Notes: a model not told the origin generated them from the letters alone. A stretch of DNA of 64,000 nucleotides from JBFHFS01 sp041583495 (GCA_041583495.1 JBFHFS010000013.1:34250-98249), one strand, 5' to 3'; counted from the stretch's first letter, positions 27,302 through 36,196 are shown. A program made the numbers and translations.

Positions 27302-29833
27302 ATGAAAAAAACATATACCCAACAGCCCTTTTATGTCTCCCCATTTTTTACCTTTATTTTCCTGCTGTGGTTCACTCTTCCGGGAAAAGCCCAAATTACC
27401 GGGTTAAGTGAGTGGAGCATCTTTCTCGATCCCGGACACTCACAAACAGAGAATATGGGCCTCTATAACTACTCCGAAGCACAAAAGGTGTTGCGGGTGG
27501 CTTTAAATCTGCGTGATATGCTGGAGCAGCAAACCGATATCGGCAGTGTGCATCTGTGTCGGTTAACCGATCAGGATTATATTTCCTTGTCGGGGCGTAC
27601 CGATCTGGCGAACTCGTTGGGCGTCGATTTTTATTACTCCATTCATAGTGATGCGGGGAGCGCCTCAGCCACCAGCACCCTGGTTATGTATGGAGGGTGG
27701 CGGAAAGATGGGGTAACCATCGAAAAAACACCTCAGGGTGGGGCTGCCATGGGTGAAATATTAACGCCCAACCTGACCAGTGCCATGCGTTTGCCTACCC
27801 GTGGCCTTTATGCCGACCGTACCTTTTACCTGGGAGCCGTGGATACCCATGAGAATCAGTGGCCTTATTTGCATGTGAACAGAACCACTAACATGGCCTC
27901 TCTGTTGAGTGAGGGAGGGTTTCATACCAATCCCACTCAACAACAGCGTAATATGAATGCCGAATGGAAAAAGCTGGAGGCGATGGCCGCTTTTCGGTCT
28001 ATTTTGGAGTATCACGGAATTGACCGCCCTGCTATTGGGGTGGCTACCGGAATCATCACCGACGAAGAAACCGGCGTTCCTGTGAATGGGGTAACGGTTA
28101 CTATTGGCGATAAGCAATATACTACCGACACCTACGCGTCGCTCTTTAATCAGTACTCTAACAATCCGGATCAATTGCATAACGGGTTTTACTGGATCGA
28201 TGGGTTAACTCCGGGGGAAACAGTTACCGTCACCTTTACTTCTGATATTTATCAAACCCGGAGTGTGGACCTGCCGCTGGTTTCTAAATCGGATGGAACC
28301 ACCGGCGAAAACCTGAGCTTTCTCGATGTGACTCTGGTTAATTCCTTACCTCCAATCGTTGCCGAGGTGGTAGCCGAAGATGGGATGGATCAGGTGGTTC
28401 CCGGACATTCGTTGACCATCACTTTCAGTAGGAAAATGGATCGCACATCGGTTGAAAATGCACTGTCCATTTCACCCACTATGGCGATTTCGTTTAACTG
28501 GATAGATGATTTTAGGGTGGAGATAACCCCTCAGGCACTCGAGCCGGGAACCGATTATACCGTCACCATGGATGGGGCAGTTGCCAAAAACCTTCTCACC
28601 AATCAGTTCCTGGATGGTGACGCCGATGGCGTTGAAGGAGGTAATTATTCCTTTGTTTTTACAACAATACCGCCTGATGAGACGGCCCCGGTTTTGGTGG
28701 ATTTCTCTCCCTCAACGGCGGTAGCTACCATAGAGTCCAGACCGGTTGTTCGTCTGGTTTACGATGAGGAAATTAATGCCTCAACTGTTGCGTCCGATGC
28801 CATCACGGTTACCCCGGTTGGCGGTGGTGCAATTATTGCAGGTGTCGTCCATCATACGGTAGTGGAAAAACAAAGCGTGATTCACTTCTTTCCAACCGAA
28901 GACCTGGCCTCCACGGGCAACTACCACGTGGAAATCAAAGCAGGGCTTGAGGATCAGTTTGGAAATGCCACCGGATTGGAGAGCTTTAATTTCGAGGTAA
29001 AGGAAAAGCCAATCTCGGAGGTGACCCTAATAGACAACTTTGATGGCGGAGTTACCTCCTGGTGGCAACCTACCCAGTCGGGTTCTACCACCGGGGTTAT
29101 TGCTCTGGAAACCGTTCAGTCTTCTGAGTCGGACATTGTTTGTAAAACCACCGAAAGTACCGGAAGTATGAAGTTGGATTATGCCTGGGATATGGCTGCT
29201 TCCAGTAAGTACATTCGTTTGTATCTGCCTCCAACTTCTGAGCAAAACAGCCATAAGTTTGGTCCCCAGTATGTCTTGCAAACCTGTTTGTTTGGCGACG
29301 GCTCAGGAACTCAGTTTTGTTTTACCATTAAAGACGGGAATAACACCTATGAAGCCAGTCAATGGACAACCATCGATTGGATAGGGTGGAAATTGGTTTC
29401 CTGGGATTTGGTGAACGATCCTGTTTATGGTTGGGTTAATGGTAACGGTGTTCTTGATGGAACCACCGGTTATTATCTCGATGGCTTTCATTTCCGTTAC
29501 AATGCCTTTACTAAAATCAAAACGGCAGGAACCCTTTATTTTGATAACCTAAGGTTCGTGCTGCGCGATCAAAACTCCGTTTCGGTTAATGACCCGGAGC
29601 AAGCATCTGCCACCTTATTTCCCAATCCGGTTAGGGATTTTCTGACTGTTAAATCCCCTCAGGTGATGAACGAAGTGCGGGTGTATGACATCGCAGGTCG
29701 GTTAGTGTTGGTGGAAAAACCCCACCGTAATCAAACCACCCTCAATATGTCTGGCCTTCAATCCGGGTGGTATGTGGTGAACGTCGTTTCGGATGCCGGC
29801 TCGTTTAACTCTAAGATTCGCGTCATCGATTAG
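27302..29833 (+). CDS. T9SS-secreted N-acetylmuramoyl-L-alanine amidase (amidase_3)
   Basis: 843 residues from the ATG at 27302 (27260 would add a non-signal stretch). After the signal peptide, residues of about 38-255 are a zinc amidase of the amidase_3 family with all expected ligands: H46 (DPGHS), E59 (YSEAQKV), H115 (YSIHSDAG) and the catalytic E204 (SEGGFHTNP). It cuts the bond between MurNAc and the stem peptide of peptidoglycan. A carboxypeptidase-regulatory-like domain (about 262-345), two Ig-like domains beginning PPIVAEVVAEDG and DETAPVLVDFSPS (about 348-575), a jelly-roll-like region (about 580-755) and a T9SS C-terminal domain (LFPNPVRDFLTV) follow. As an exported amidase in a PUL it should act on foreign cell walls. 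Last gene before a strong hairpin. Confidence 0.9.
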   Translation: MKKTYTQQPFYVSPFFTFIFLLWFTLPGKAQITGLSEWSIFLDPGHSQTENMGLYNYSEAQKVLRVALNLRDMLEQQTDIGSVHLCRLTDQDYISLSGRTDLANSLGVDFYYSIHSDAGSASATSTLVMYGGWRKDGVTIEKTPQGGAAMGEILTPNLTSAMRLPTRGLYADRTFYLGAVDTHENQWPYLHVNRTTNMASLLSEGGFHTNPTQQQRNMNAEWKKLEAMAAFRSILEYHGIDRPAIGVATGIITDEETGVPVNGVTVTIGDKQYTTDTYASLFNQYSNNPDQLHNGFYWIDGLTPGETVTVTFTSDIYQTRSVDLPLVSKSDGTTGENLSFLDVTLVNSLPPIVAEVVAEDGMDQVVPGHSLTITFSRKMDRTSVENALSISPTMAISFNWIDDFRVEITPQALEPGTDYTVTMDGAVAKNLLTNQFLDGDADGVEGGNYSFVFTTIPPDETAPVLVDFSPSTAVATIESRPVVRLVYDEEINASTVASDAITVTPVGGGAIIAGVVHHTVVEKQSVIHFFPTEDLASTGNYHVEIKAGLEDQFGNATGLESFNFEVKEKPISEVTLIDNFDGGVTSWWQPTQSGSTTGVIALETVQSSESDIVCKTTESTGSMKLDYAWDMAASSKYIRLYLPPTSEQNSHKFGPQYVLQTCLFGDGSGTQFCFTIKDGNNTYEASQWTTIDWIGWKLVSWDLVNDPVYGWVNGNGVLDGTTGYYLDGFHFRYNAFTKIKTAGTLYFDNLRFVLRDQNSVSVNDPEQASATLFPNPVRDFLTVKSPQVMNEVRVYDIAGRLVLVEKPHRNQTTLNMSGLQSGWYVVNVVSDAGSFNSKIRVID

Positions 29834-29861
29834 TGTTGATCCCTTTATTTTAATGGTGTGT

Positions 29862-29902
29862 AGCTAACTTCAGACTCTCGGTTTGGGAGGCTGAAGTTAG
29901 CT
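29862..29902 (+). terminator. Terminator hairpin at the end of the PUL operon
   Basis: AGCTAACTTCAG (29862-29873) and CTGAAGTTAGCT (29891-29902) form a perfect 12-bp stem. The loop itself can extend the stem by about five pairs. The sequence that follows (TAAAAATAGTTT) is only moderately T-rich. Confidence 0.7.
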
Positions 29903-30003
29903 TAAAAATAGTTTAATAAATTTGATTATTTAACTGGCCATCATAGATTCTTTTCCGTAAATTTATCGGACAGGTGGTTGTAATACAACTTGAGTTTTAT
30001 TAA

Positions 30004-30011
30004 TAATTTTG
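30004..30011 (+). promoter_or_regulatory. Candidate -7 element for the DUF4623-like gene
   Basis: TAATTTTG fits TAnnTTTG. TTG at 29978-29980 is 23 bases upstream, slightly farther than usual for -33. The start codon at 30036 is 24 bases downstream of the box. Being between a terminator and an ATG supports a separate transcription unit. Confidence 0.45.
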
Positions 30012-30035
30012 TTTCACTTTTTAAACATTAGACCT

Positions 30036-31415
30036 ATGAAAAGATTTACTATTGGCGTATTTGCATGTTTGTTTGCAATGACAACTTTGGCCCAAAATGT
30101 AGTGGTCGAAGAGGTGTGGAACCATTCTAAAAGGTCCGCGGGTTCTATTGACCCTATTACCGAAGTATGGATGGATGGGGATGCTCCCAGCTGGATGGGG
30201 GGGACCACCGAGCGTGGAATGACCCAGTTCGATGGGAAAATTTATATTCCTTCGCGTAAGAGTGGACTTCAAATTCTGGTGCTGGATGCCCAAACCGGGT
30301 TGTTGACCAACACCATTACTTTGCCGGCAGAGGTGGCAGGTGGTGTTTATGCTATTAACAGTATTGATGTAACCGATGGGGGAGACCTTATTTTGGGTAA
30401 CCTGGCAACCAATACACAGGCTGTTGAAACGGGTACGGAAAATCCAGTTGGACACTTTAAAGCCTACCAGATTAAGTTGAATGCCACAGGCGATAACTAT
30501 GAGTCCGTTACCGAAATCATTAAATGGGAAAATTATGGTGATGAGACCTATCCTGGTTTTAGGTTGGGCGATGCGATCTCCTTTTATGGGGAAATTGCTG
30601 CTGGTTCCAATGGCTACCTGTTGGCTGCCGGAGCTAGTTCCCCTTACGTGTTGAGATGGGATGTTACCGCTGGTGTTGTGGCAACTGATCCGGTGATCAT
30701 TAAATTAGCTACTTCTTTCCCTGCGCCCGCCGAAGGAACCGATGTGAATTTAGCAACTGCACCGCACACCTTCCCTATTACCTCAACCCTCTTTATGGTT
30801 TGTGGAAATAATTTAATGCCTGCTATATATAACATGGAGGGGGAGATGATTACCACCTTTAATGGAGAAACCATGCCTCTGCAAGGTAATGGTAATGGTG
30901 CCGCACACTTTCAATTGAAAGGTCGTGACTTTGTGGTAGCTAATACTACCGTTTGGAATAAAGATCCTAAAAACGCCTTTGAATTGTTTGAAGTACCGGG
31001 TGCCGATTTTGCTGCTGCCGATTCAATCGCTATGTTGCCTGTCGACGGTTTGGGTGCTGCAACCAATACTTCATTTATGTATCCGGTTGCCGTAGATGCG
31101 ATGGCTGAAATGGTTTACGTTTATGTGATGGCCCCCAACAATGGTATTGCCTGTTACAAAGTAACTATTGGTACCGGTACGGCCATTAATAAAAATAAAG
31201 CCGATGAAGTTTCTTTCTATCCCAATCCTGCCACAGAAGTTGTTCACTTTACTAAAGAGATGGCTTCCGTGAAACTTTATGATATGAGTGGTAAGTTTGT
31301 GAAAGAGGTTAACGGTGTTACTCAGGTTAACGTTAGCAGTTTGCGTGGTTATTATGTGATTCTTGCTACTGACCAACAAGGTAACTCACTTAAGAAAGTG
31401 TTACTCGTGAAGTAA
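30036..31415 (+). CDS. T9SS-secreted beta-propeller protein (DUF4623-like)
   Basis: 459 residues from the ATG at 30036; a start at 30009 would place nine residues ahead of the signal MKRFTIGVFACLFAMTTLAQ. The body reads as a propeller: TERGMTQFDGKIYIPSRKSG, LDAQTGLLTNTITLP, INSIDVTDGGDLILGNLA, YVLRWDVTAGVVATD and FMYPVAVDAMAEMVYVYVMAPN. The first part resembles the DUF4623 family found with PULs in Bacteroidota (family name from memory). A T9SS C-terminal domain begins FYPNPATEVVHF. Codon use and local composition are slightly richer in GGT/GTT than the neighbouring enzymes, as seen in highly expressed genes. Placement after the PUL hairpin suggests an associated, separately expressed extracellular binding protein. 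Confidence 0.8.
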   Translation: MKRFTIGVFACLFAMTTLAQNVVVEEVWNHSKRSAGSIDPITEVWMDGDAPSWMGGTTERGMTQFDGKIYIPSRKSGLQILVLDAQTGLLTNTITLPAEVAGGVYAINSIDVTDGGDLILGNLATNTQAVETGTENPVGHFKAYQIKLNATGDNYESVTEIIKWENYGDETYPGFRLGDAISFYGEIAAGSNGYLLAAGASSPYVLRWDVTAGVVATDPVIIKLATSFPAPAEGTDVNLATAPHTFPITSTLFMVCGNNLMPAIYNMEGEMITTFNGETMPLQGNGNGAAHFQLKGRDFVVANTTVWNKDPKNAFELFEVPGADFAAADSIAMLPVDGLGAATNTSFMYPVAVDAMAEMVYVYVMAPNNGIACYKVTIGTGTAINKNKADEVSFYPNPATEVVHFTKEMASVKLYDMSGKFVKEVNGVTQVNVSSLRGYYVILATDQQGNSLKKVLLVK

Positions 31416-31462
31416 TAAGGTAATTAATAGGGCTTTGTTGAACTTTGGCAAGCCTTTATCAT

Positions 31463-31498
31463 AAAGGTTGCTCCATTTTGGGGCAGCCTTTTTTTTCG
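31463..31498 (+). terminator. Rho-independent terminator after the DUF4623-like gene
   Basis: AAAGGTTGCTCC (31463-31474) pairs, with two G-U wobbles, with GGGGCAGCCTTT (31480-31491). The stem runs straight into a T tract ending at 31496. This is one of the clearest terminators in the window. Confidence 0.85.
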
Positions 31499-31719
31499 GG
31501 ATTAGTCGAAGGAGAAGGCCAACCAACGGCAAGCTTTATCCAATCCGACATAGAGCTCGGTTCTGTTTTTGATTTCAATTTCGGACGATTACAAATTGGT
31601 CTCGTTAATCTCTTTCCTTTTAACCCAGATGTTATGGCCTTTTTGGCAATTGATGAATTTGGGTTTATTTGTTTTAATGGGTAATTTGCCATTCTTCGCC
31701 CAATCAATATTTATTTAAG
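31499..31719. other. Non-coding spacer
   Basis: With the terminator it fills the 304 bases between two + strand genes. Overlapping short open frames on both strands exist, but they lack a start context or family resemblance. I see no RNA gene or clear promoter here. Confidence 0.4.
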
Positions 31720-32283
31720 ATGGAAGGAAAAAACGAAAAAAAAAGTGTGCGCCAACAGATCAAAACCCTCAAGTCGACTTATTCTCCTTCAGCCCTGCTG
31801 GCGATGAGCCATCGGGTGATGGAACAGGTGGAGCAGCTCGAAGCGTTTAAGTTGGCCCGGTGTGTGATGGCCTACTGGTCGCTGCCCGATGAGGTGGATA
31901 CGCATGCTTTTGCAGAACGATGGCGCAGGCAAAAACAAATTGTATTGCCCAAAGTGAAAGGATCTTTATTGGAGCTTCGGTTATTCGAAGGAGAGGTCTC
32001 TCTTGAAGTGGGGCACCACTTTGGGATTATGGAACCTGCCGGCCACCTCATTTCTGATTACCGCAGTATTGACTTTGTGGTGGTGCCTGGGATAGCCTTC
32101 ACCGCTCAGGGCGAACGGCTGGGGCGCGGAGGTGGTTATTACGATCGGTTGTTACCACAACTCAAGGGCGCTTTTAAGGCGGGGGTTGCCTTTCCTTTTC
32201 AGGTGTTGGAACATCTGCCCGTTGAAGAGTTTGATGTGAGAATGGATGCTGTGGTATGGGGCAAAATGCAAAAACCCGCCTGA
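31720..32283 (+). CDS. 5-formyltetrahydrofolate cyclo-ligase
   Basis: 187 residues, typical family length. This cytosolic enzyme uses ATP to turn 5-formyl-THF into 5,10-methenyl-THF, returning a storage folate to the active pool. Visible features are the basic N-terminus (KKSVRQQIKTLKSTY, which contacts ATP phosphate), VMAYWSLPDEVDTH, and the strongly conserved GERLGRGGGYYDRLLPQ near residue 130, followed by GVAFPFQ. Transcribed alone; its terminator hairpin begins inside the last codons. Confidence 0.94.
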   Translation: MEGKNEKKSVRQQIKTLKSTYSPSALLAMSHRVMEQVEQLEAFKLARCVMAYWSLPDEVDTHAFAERWRRQKQIVLPKVKGSLLELRLFEGEVSLEVGHHFGIMEPAGHLISDYRSIDFVVVPGIAFTAQGERLGRGGGYYDRLLPQLKGAFKAGVAFPFQVLEHLPVEEFDVRMDAVVWGKMQKPA

Positions 32284-32297
32284 GTGGCGGGTTTTTT
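32271..32297 (+). terminator. Terminator overlapping the cyclo-ligase stop codon
   Basis: AAAACCCGCC (32271-32280) pairs with GGCGGGTTTT (32286-32295), followed by a T tract. The loop TGAGT contains the stop codon itself, so the left arm encodes the last residues KPA. Confidence 0.85.
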
Positions 32298-32380
32298 CTT
32301 CCTGAAGAAAGTGATACGAGTGCTTAAATGTTACTCAAAAGGGGCGAAGGCAAGGCCTTTGCATTTTTTGAGTCTTCAAT

Positions 32381-32548
32381 TTAGGCGGGATGGATAGCTT
32401 CGGTGGGGCAAACATCGGCGCAGGTTCCACAATCGGTGCATAATTCTGCGTCTATTTTATAGATATCACCTTCCGAGATGGCGCTAACGGGGCATTCATC
32501 AATACAAGTACCGCAAGCAATGCAATCGTCATTTATTACGTATGCCAT
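32381..32548 (-). CDS. Small 2[4Fe-4S] ferredoxin
   Basis: A 55-residue protein, too short for many gene callers. Two CxxCxxCxxxCP clusters are complete: C9, C12, C15 and C19-P (CIACGTCIDECP), and C37, C40, C43 and C47-P (CTDCGTCADVCP). Each should bind one 4Fe-4S cluster, the second Cys set exchanging with the first as in clostridial ferredoxins. It is a soluble low-potential electron carrier, for example for pyruvate:ferredoxin oxidoreductase or Rnf in anaerobic Bacteroidota. Its partner is not in the window. It is a single gene with a textbook Bacteroidota promoter 40-70 bases upstream. Very strong call from the cysteine pattern. Confidence 0.96.
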   Translation of the reverse strand: MAYVINDDCIACGTCIDECPVSAISEGDIYKIDAELCTDCGTCADVCPTEAIHPA

Positions 32549-32588
32549 TTTAATAATTTTTTAATGATTTGAAATTGTTATACGAAGG

Positions 32589-32618
32589 CAAATTTAATGG
32601 CTTTTTTGTTCTCACAAA
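32589..32618 (-). promoter_or_regulatory. Promoter of the ferredoxin gene
   Basis: On the minus strand TTTG (complement of 32615-32618) is the -33 element. After an 18-base spacer, TAAATTTG (complement of 32589-32596) is an exact -7 element. This is the best match to the Bacteroidota sigma-ABfr consensus seen in the window. Transcription should start near 32582, giving a leader of about 33 bases. Confidence 0.65.
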
Positions 32619-32678
32619 AGGATATCTAAAAAAATGGATAATTTGTACCGGTTTTATATAAGGGTTGAGGATGCCATT

Positions 32679-33863
32679 TTATTTAAGAAAGCTCAGGGCC
32701 AGCCAGGCCAGCAATCCAGCACCTGTCTCCAGTGCCTCCTCATTCATGTTAAAACCTGGTGTATGAAGCGCTCCGGTAGGGCCCTGGGGTTGTTTTACCC
32801 CAAATCGGTAAAAAACCGAGGGGAATTGCTGGCTGTAGAAACCAAAATCTTCGGCCGTCATCCTGAGATCCATCTCTTCGACGTGTTCTACTCCAAGGTA
32901 TTCAGCTGCCAGTGAACTTGCCTGTCGGGTAAGCTGTTGGTGGTTAAAGACTACCGGATACCCATCCTTAATGTCCACCAGGCAATCGGCACCCATAGCC
33001 CGGGCAATTCCCGGGGCCATGGTGCGTATCTTTTCTTTAATGGTGGCACGCCACTCCTCATTCATGGTGCGCAGGGTGCCGGCAATTTCAACTTTATCGG
33101 GAATGATATTGGTGGCACCCAGTCCCTCAATCTTCCCAAATGAGAGTACTGTTGGGACATTGGCCGGCACCATGCGACTCACGATTTGCTGGAGAGCCAC
33201 GATGATGTGTGAGGCCACCAGGATCGTGTCGGTGAGGGTGTGAGGCAATGCCGCGTGGCCCCCGTGTCCGGTAACCGTCAGGTAGACTTCATCGCCCGAG
33301 GCCATGTACATGCCCGGCCGGAAACCGGCATGGCCAGCTGCCATCTCGGGCAACACATGCTGCCCTATTACGATGTCGGGACGGGGATTGTTAAGGACTC
33401 CCTCCTTTAGCATCAGGCTGGCCCCCCCCGGGAATTGTTCCTCGCCGGGTTGAAAAATCAGCAGAAGGGTGCCTCTCCATTCATCCTTTAATTCATTTAA
33501 GGTATGAGCAGCGCCCAATAACGAGGCCGTGTGAGCATCATGTCCGCAGGCATGCATGACCCCCGGGTTGGTGGAGGCAAAGGGCAGACTGGTGGCCTCC
33601 TGGATGGGAAGGGCATCCATGTCGGCGCGCAAGGCAACCACCTTCCCGGGCCCCGTACCCTGTATTGTCGCCACCAGACCCGTACCGGCAATACCCTCCT
33701 TGAACGGAATCCCCATGGTTTTTAATTGGGTTGCCACATAAGCCATGGTTTGGTGTTCTTTAAATGAAAGCTCCGGGTTCTGATGGAGGTGTCGACGGTG
33801 GGCAATGATGTTGTCCAGATGCTGCCTGGTGAGTTCCTTTACACGTTGTTGTGGGGTCTGCAT
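32679..33863 (-). CDS. M20-family amidohydrolase (N-acyl-amino-acid or peptide-type)
   Basis: 394 residues, the usual length for the M20D branch (hippurate hydrolase, IAA-amino acid hydrolase, N-acetyl-diaminopimelate deacetylase). Metal-site motifs: VALRADMDALPI, MHACGHDAHTASLLG (ligand Cys/His), GEEQFPGGASLML (Glu pair) and the C-terminal EMDLRMTAEDFGFYSQQFPS; a dimerisation insert lies between. It is a cytosolic zinc or manganese hydrolase cleaving N-acyl bonds. Only two bases separate it from the upstream GH20 gene, so they form an operon, which suggests a role in processing N-acyl products released by the GH20 enzyme. The exact substrate is not determined by sequence. Confidence 0.9.
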   Translation of the reverse strand: MQTPQQRVKELTRQHLDNIIAHRRHLHQNPELSFKEHQTMAYVATQLKTMGIPFKEGIAGTGLVATIQGTGPGKVVALRADMDALPIQEATSLPFASTNPGVMHACGHDAHTASLLGAAHTLNELKDEWRGTLLLIFQPGEEQFPGGASLMLKEGVLNNPRPDIVIGQHVLPEMAAGHAGFRPGMYMASGDEVYLTVTGHGGHAALPHTLTDTILVASHIIVALQQIVSRMVPANVPTVLSFGKIEGLGATNIIPDKVEIAGTLRTMNEEWRATIKEKIRTMAPGIARAMGADCLVDIKDGYPVVFNHQQLTRQASSLAAEYLGVEHVEEMDLRMTAEDFGFYSQQFPSVFYRFGVKQPQGPTGALHTPGFNMNEEALETGAGLLAWLALSFLK

Positions 33864-33865
33864 GG

Positions 33866-36196
33866 TTACTTGGTGTTCAAGTGAAAATTTTCGGGAGTCA
33901 TTTCAATTGTTGCGCCCCCGGGTTGATCTAATTTCAATTCAAGATTATAGCCTCCCCCGCCTTCTGAAAATAAAATGGTAATGGGGTAAAACCCTCTCTT
34001 TAGAGCCACAGTGCCGGTCTCTGTATTTTTTGTGTGCAGGCCGTCGTTGTCGATGATAACCTTATCGTTTAAATAGAGGATGCTGCCATCATCTGAGGTG
34101 AGATAAAAACGATACAATCCATCCTTTGTAGCTTCCAGTAATCCGCTGAGACTGAGTCCAAAAGCCTTGGCGTCAGCAATGTCAGGGATGAAACGGTTTG
34201 TTACAGTGCCTTCCTCCGAAGGGGTTTGGCCGATCAACTCTGTAACCGAGTTAAAGAAGCCCGGGTAATAGCCAAAGGCCAGGCCTTTCGTGCCGGGACG
34301 CGCGCCTGTAAGCGGCTCCATGTAGCTCAGCCTTTCGGCCTCGATTATGGCCGGTGCGCTGTAGTCGCCATTCTCCTTAACGGTAACGGCTTTAATTTGC
34401 ATGGTTTGAGTTACCTCTATGGGTTGGGAGTACAACTCAGAGGAAGCATTAGGGTCAGAACCGTCGGTAGTATACCTTATCTGGCAATTTGGCAGGGGCG
34501 CTTTTAGTGTAATGGTAGCCGACTCGGTAAATCCTATTTGTTCCTCACTGGCAATGGGCTTTGGAATGGCGTAAAAGTAATTGACGTCCAATTGATCCAA
34601 TTGTTTATAATGCTTCTCCATCCGAACCAAAAAATTATCAAAATCTTTGTTCACCTCAGTGGACCAGCCAACTTCGGCCACGGCGCAGGCTCTGGGATAG
34701 GTCATGTATTCCACATAATCGCTTGTTTTCATATATTCGGTCCACACGTTACCCTGAAAGCCCAGAATATGAGCGGCTTCCTCTTTGGAAAAAGAATCCG
34801 GTACCGGGTTGTAATGGTATACCTTTTCGAGGGTTAAAAAACCACCAATAGCCAATGGCTCCACTTTAGGATCATTTTGGTAATGGTCGAGGTAGGCGTG
34901 GGAGTTGGGGGTCATAATCACATCGTGCCCCATTTTAGCCGCTGCAATGCCTCCATCAATCCCTCTCCACGACATGACGGTCGCCTCGGGTGCCAGTCCC
35001 CCTTCCAGGATCTCGTCCCATCCAATGATCTTGCGTCCATGTTGGTTGAGGAATTGCTCAATGCGCTTGATAAAGTAGCTCTGTAGCTCGTGTTCATCTT
35101 TTAATCCCTCTTTTTTCATGCGTGCCTGACATCGGGGGCACTCTTCCCATCTGGCTTTAGGGGCTTCGTCTCCTCCGATATGGATGTATTCGCCGGGAAA
35201 AATATCCATGACTTCCAGAAGGATATTTTCGAGGAAACCAAATGTTTTATCTTGTCCGGCACAATAAATATCCTCAAAAACACCCCATCGTTGACCCACC
35301 TGGTAGGGCCCACCGGTGCAACCCATTTCGGGATAGGCAGCAAGAGCGGCCAGTGCATGTCCCGGGAGTTCAATTTCCGGGATCACCGTGATGAAACGAT
35401 CGGCTGCGTATTTAACTATCTCCCGGGCTTCTTCTTGCGTGTAATAGCCGCCATAGGGCTTTCCATCGTATTTGAAGGGTTTCACACCTCCGTGGCCAAT
35501 AAGAGTCTCATCTCTTTGACTGGCAATCTCCTGAAGTCTGGGGTATTTTTTTATTTCGAGGCGCCAGCCCTGATCCTCGGTTAGATGCCAGTGAAATTTA
35601 TTCATTTTGTGAACAGCCAGCAGGTCGATGTATTTTTTTATGAAGCTCAAGGGGAAGAAGTGACGTCCCACGTCGAGGTGAAGCCCCCGGTATTGAAAGC
35701 GGGGCTCATCATTAATGACCACTGCCGGAGCGCTCCATACAACGTTCTCTTGTAGACTCCTGGCTTCAATTTCAGGGGGGAGAAGCTGCCGGAGGGTTTG
35801 AACACCATAAAATAGGCCGATGGCATCAGGGGCGGAGATTTCAATCTTGCCCTTTGATACCGCCAGGTGATAAGCGCCCTCATTTCCGGTAATGGTCGTG
35901 TCGATGCTGAGAGAAATAACGTTCGATTCCTCCTGGTTTTCGGCTCTCTTTAACCCGAATCCGGTGGAGGGAGTCAGAATTGAAGAGAGATAAGTAGCCA
36001 CACCTTCAACTTCTGGATTGTTAGGGGAAGAGGCGATGGTGGTTTGGGCATCCAGTGTAAAGGCACCTTTTCCCATCTCTACCTCTTTCGGCATGGGCAC
36101 CAGGGGCAGATCCTCCAGTGTGGGGGCCTGAGGCTTGCAGCTTCCTAATGCGGTTAAAACGATGGTTATCGTCAACATAGCAAATGTGTGTTGCAT
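33866..36196 (-). CDS. GH20 beta-N-acetylhexosaminidase lipoprotein with PA14 domain
   Basis: 776 residues. A lipoprotein signal (TALGSC, Cys about 20) anchors it to a membrane. Residues of about 30-150 are the GH20b domain; about 155-510 the GH20 TIM barrel with FQYRGLHLDVGRHFFPL, KYIDLLAVHKMNKFHWHLTEDQGWRLEI and the catalytic Asp-Glu pair in IHIGGDEAPK near 342. A chitobiase-type C-terminal segment (YTTDGSDPNASSELYSQPI) and a PA14-like beta domain (GLYRFYLTSDDGSILYLNDKVIIDND) follow. It removes terminal GlcNAc or GalNAc from glycans by substrate-assisted catalysis. Possible substrates include chitin, host glycans and peptidoglycan fragments. The M20 gene follows two bases later. Confidence 0.95.
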   Translation of the reverse strand: MQHTFAMLTITIVLTALGSCKPQAPTLEDLPLVPMPKEVEMGKGAFTLDAQTTIASSPNNPEVEGVATYLSSILTPSTGFGLKRAENQEESNVISLSIDTTITGNEGAYHLAVSKGKIEISAPDAIGLFYGVQTLRQLLPPEIEARSLQENVVWSAPAVVINDEPRFQYRGLHLDVGRHFFPLSFIKKYIDLLAVHKMNKFHWHLTEDQGWRLEIKKYPRLQEIASQRDETLIGHGGVKPFKYDGKPYGGYYTQEEAREIVKYAADRFITVIPEIELPGHALAALAAYPEMGCTGGPYQVGQRWGVFEDIYCAGQDKTFGFLENILLEVMDIFPGEYIHIGGDEAPKARWEECPRCQARMKKEGLKDEHELQSYFIKRIEQFLNQHGRKIIGWDEILEGGLAPEATVMSWRGIDGGIAAAKMGHDVIMTPNSHAYLDHYQNDPKVEPLAIGGFLTLEKVYHYNPVPDSFSKEEAAHILGFQGNVWTEYMKTSDYVEYMTYPRACAVAEVGWSTEVNKDFDNFLVRMEKHYKQLDQLDVNYFYAIPKPIASEEQIGFTESATITLKAPLPNCQIRYTTDGSDPNASSELYSQPIEVTQTMQIKAVTVKENGDYSAPAIIEAERLSYMEPLTGARPGTKGLAFGYYPGFFNSVTELIGQTPSEEGTVTNRFIPDIADAKAFGLSLSGLLEATKDGLYRFYLTSDDGSILYLNDKVIIDNDGLHTKNTETGTVALKRGFYPITILFSEGGGGYNLELKLDQPGGATIEMTPENFHLNTK

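Noticed and set aside
31445..31707. Overlapping frames of about 80 codons on both strands
   Set aside because: They run through the terminator at 31463-31498 and have no start context or recognisable features.
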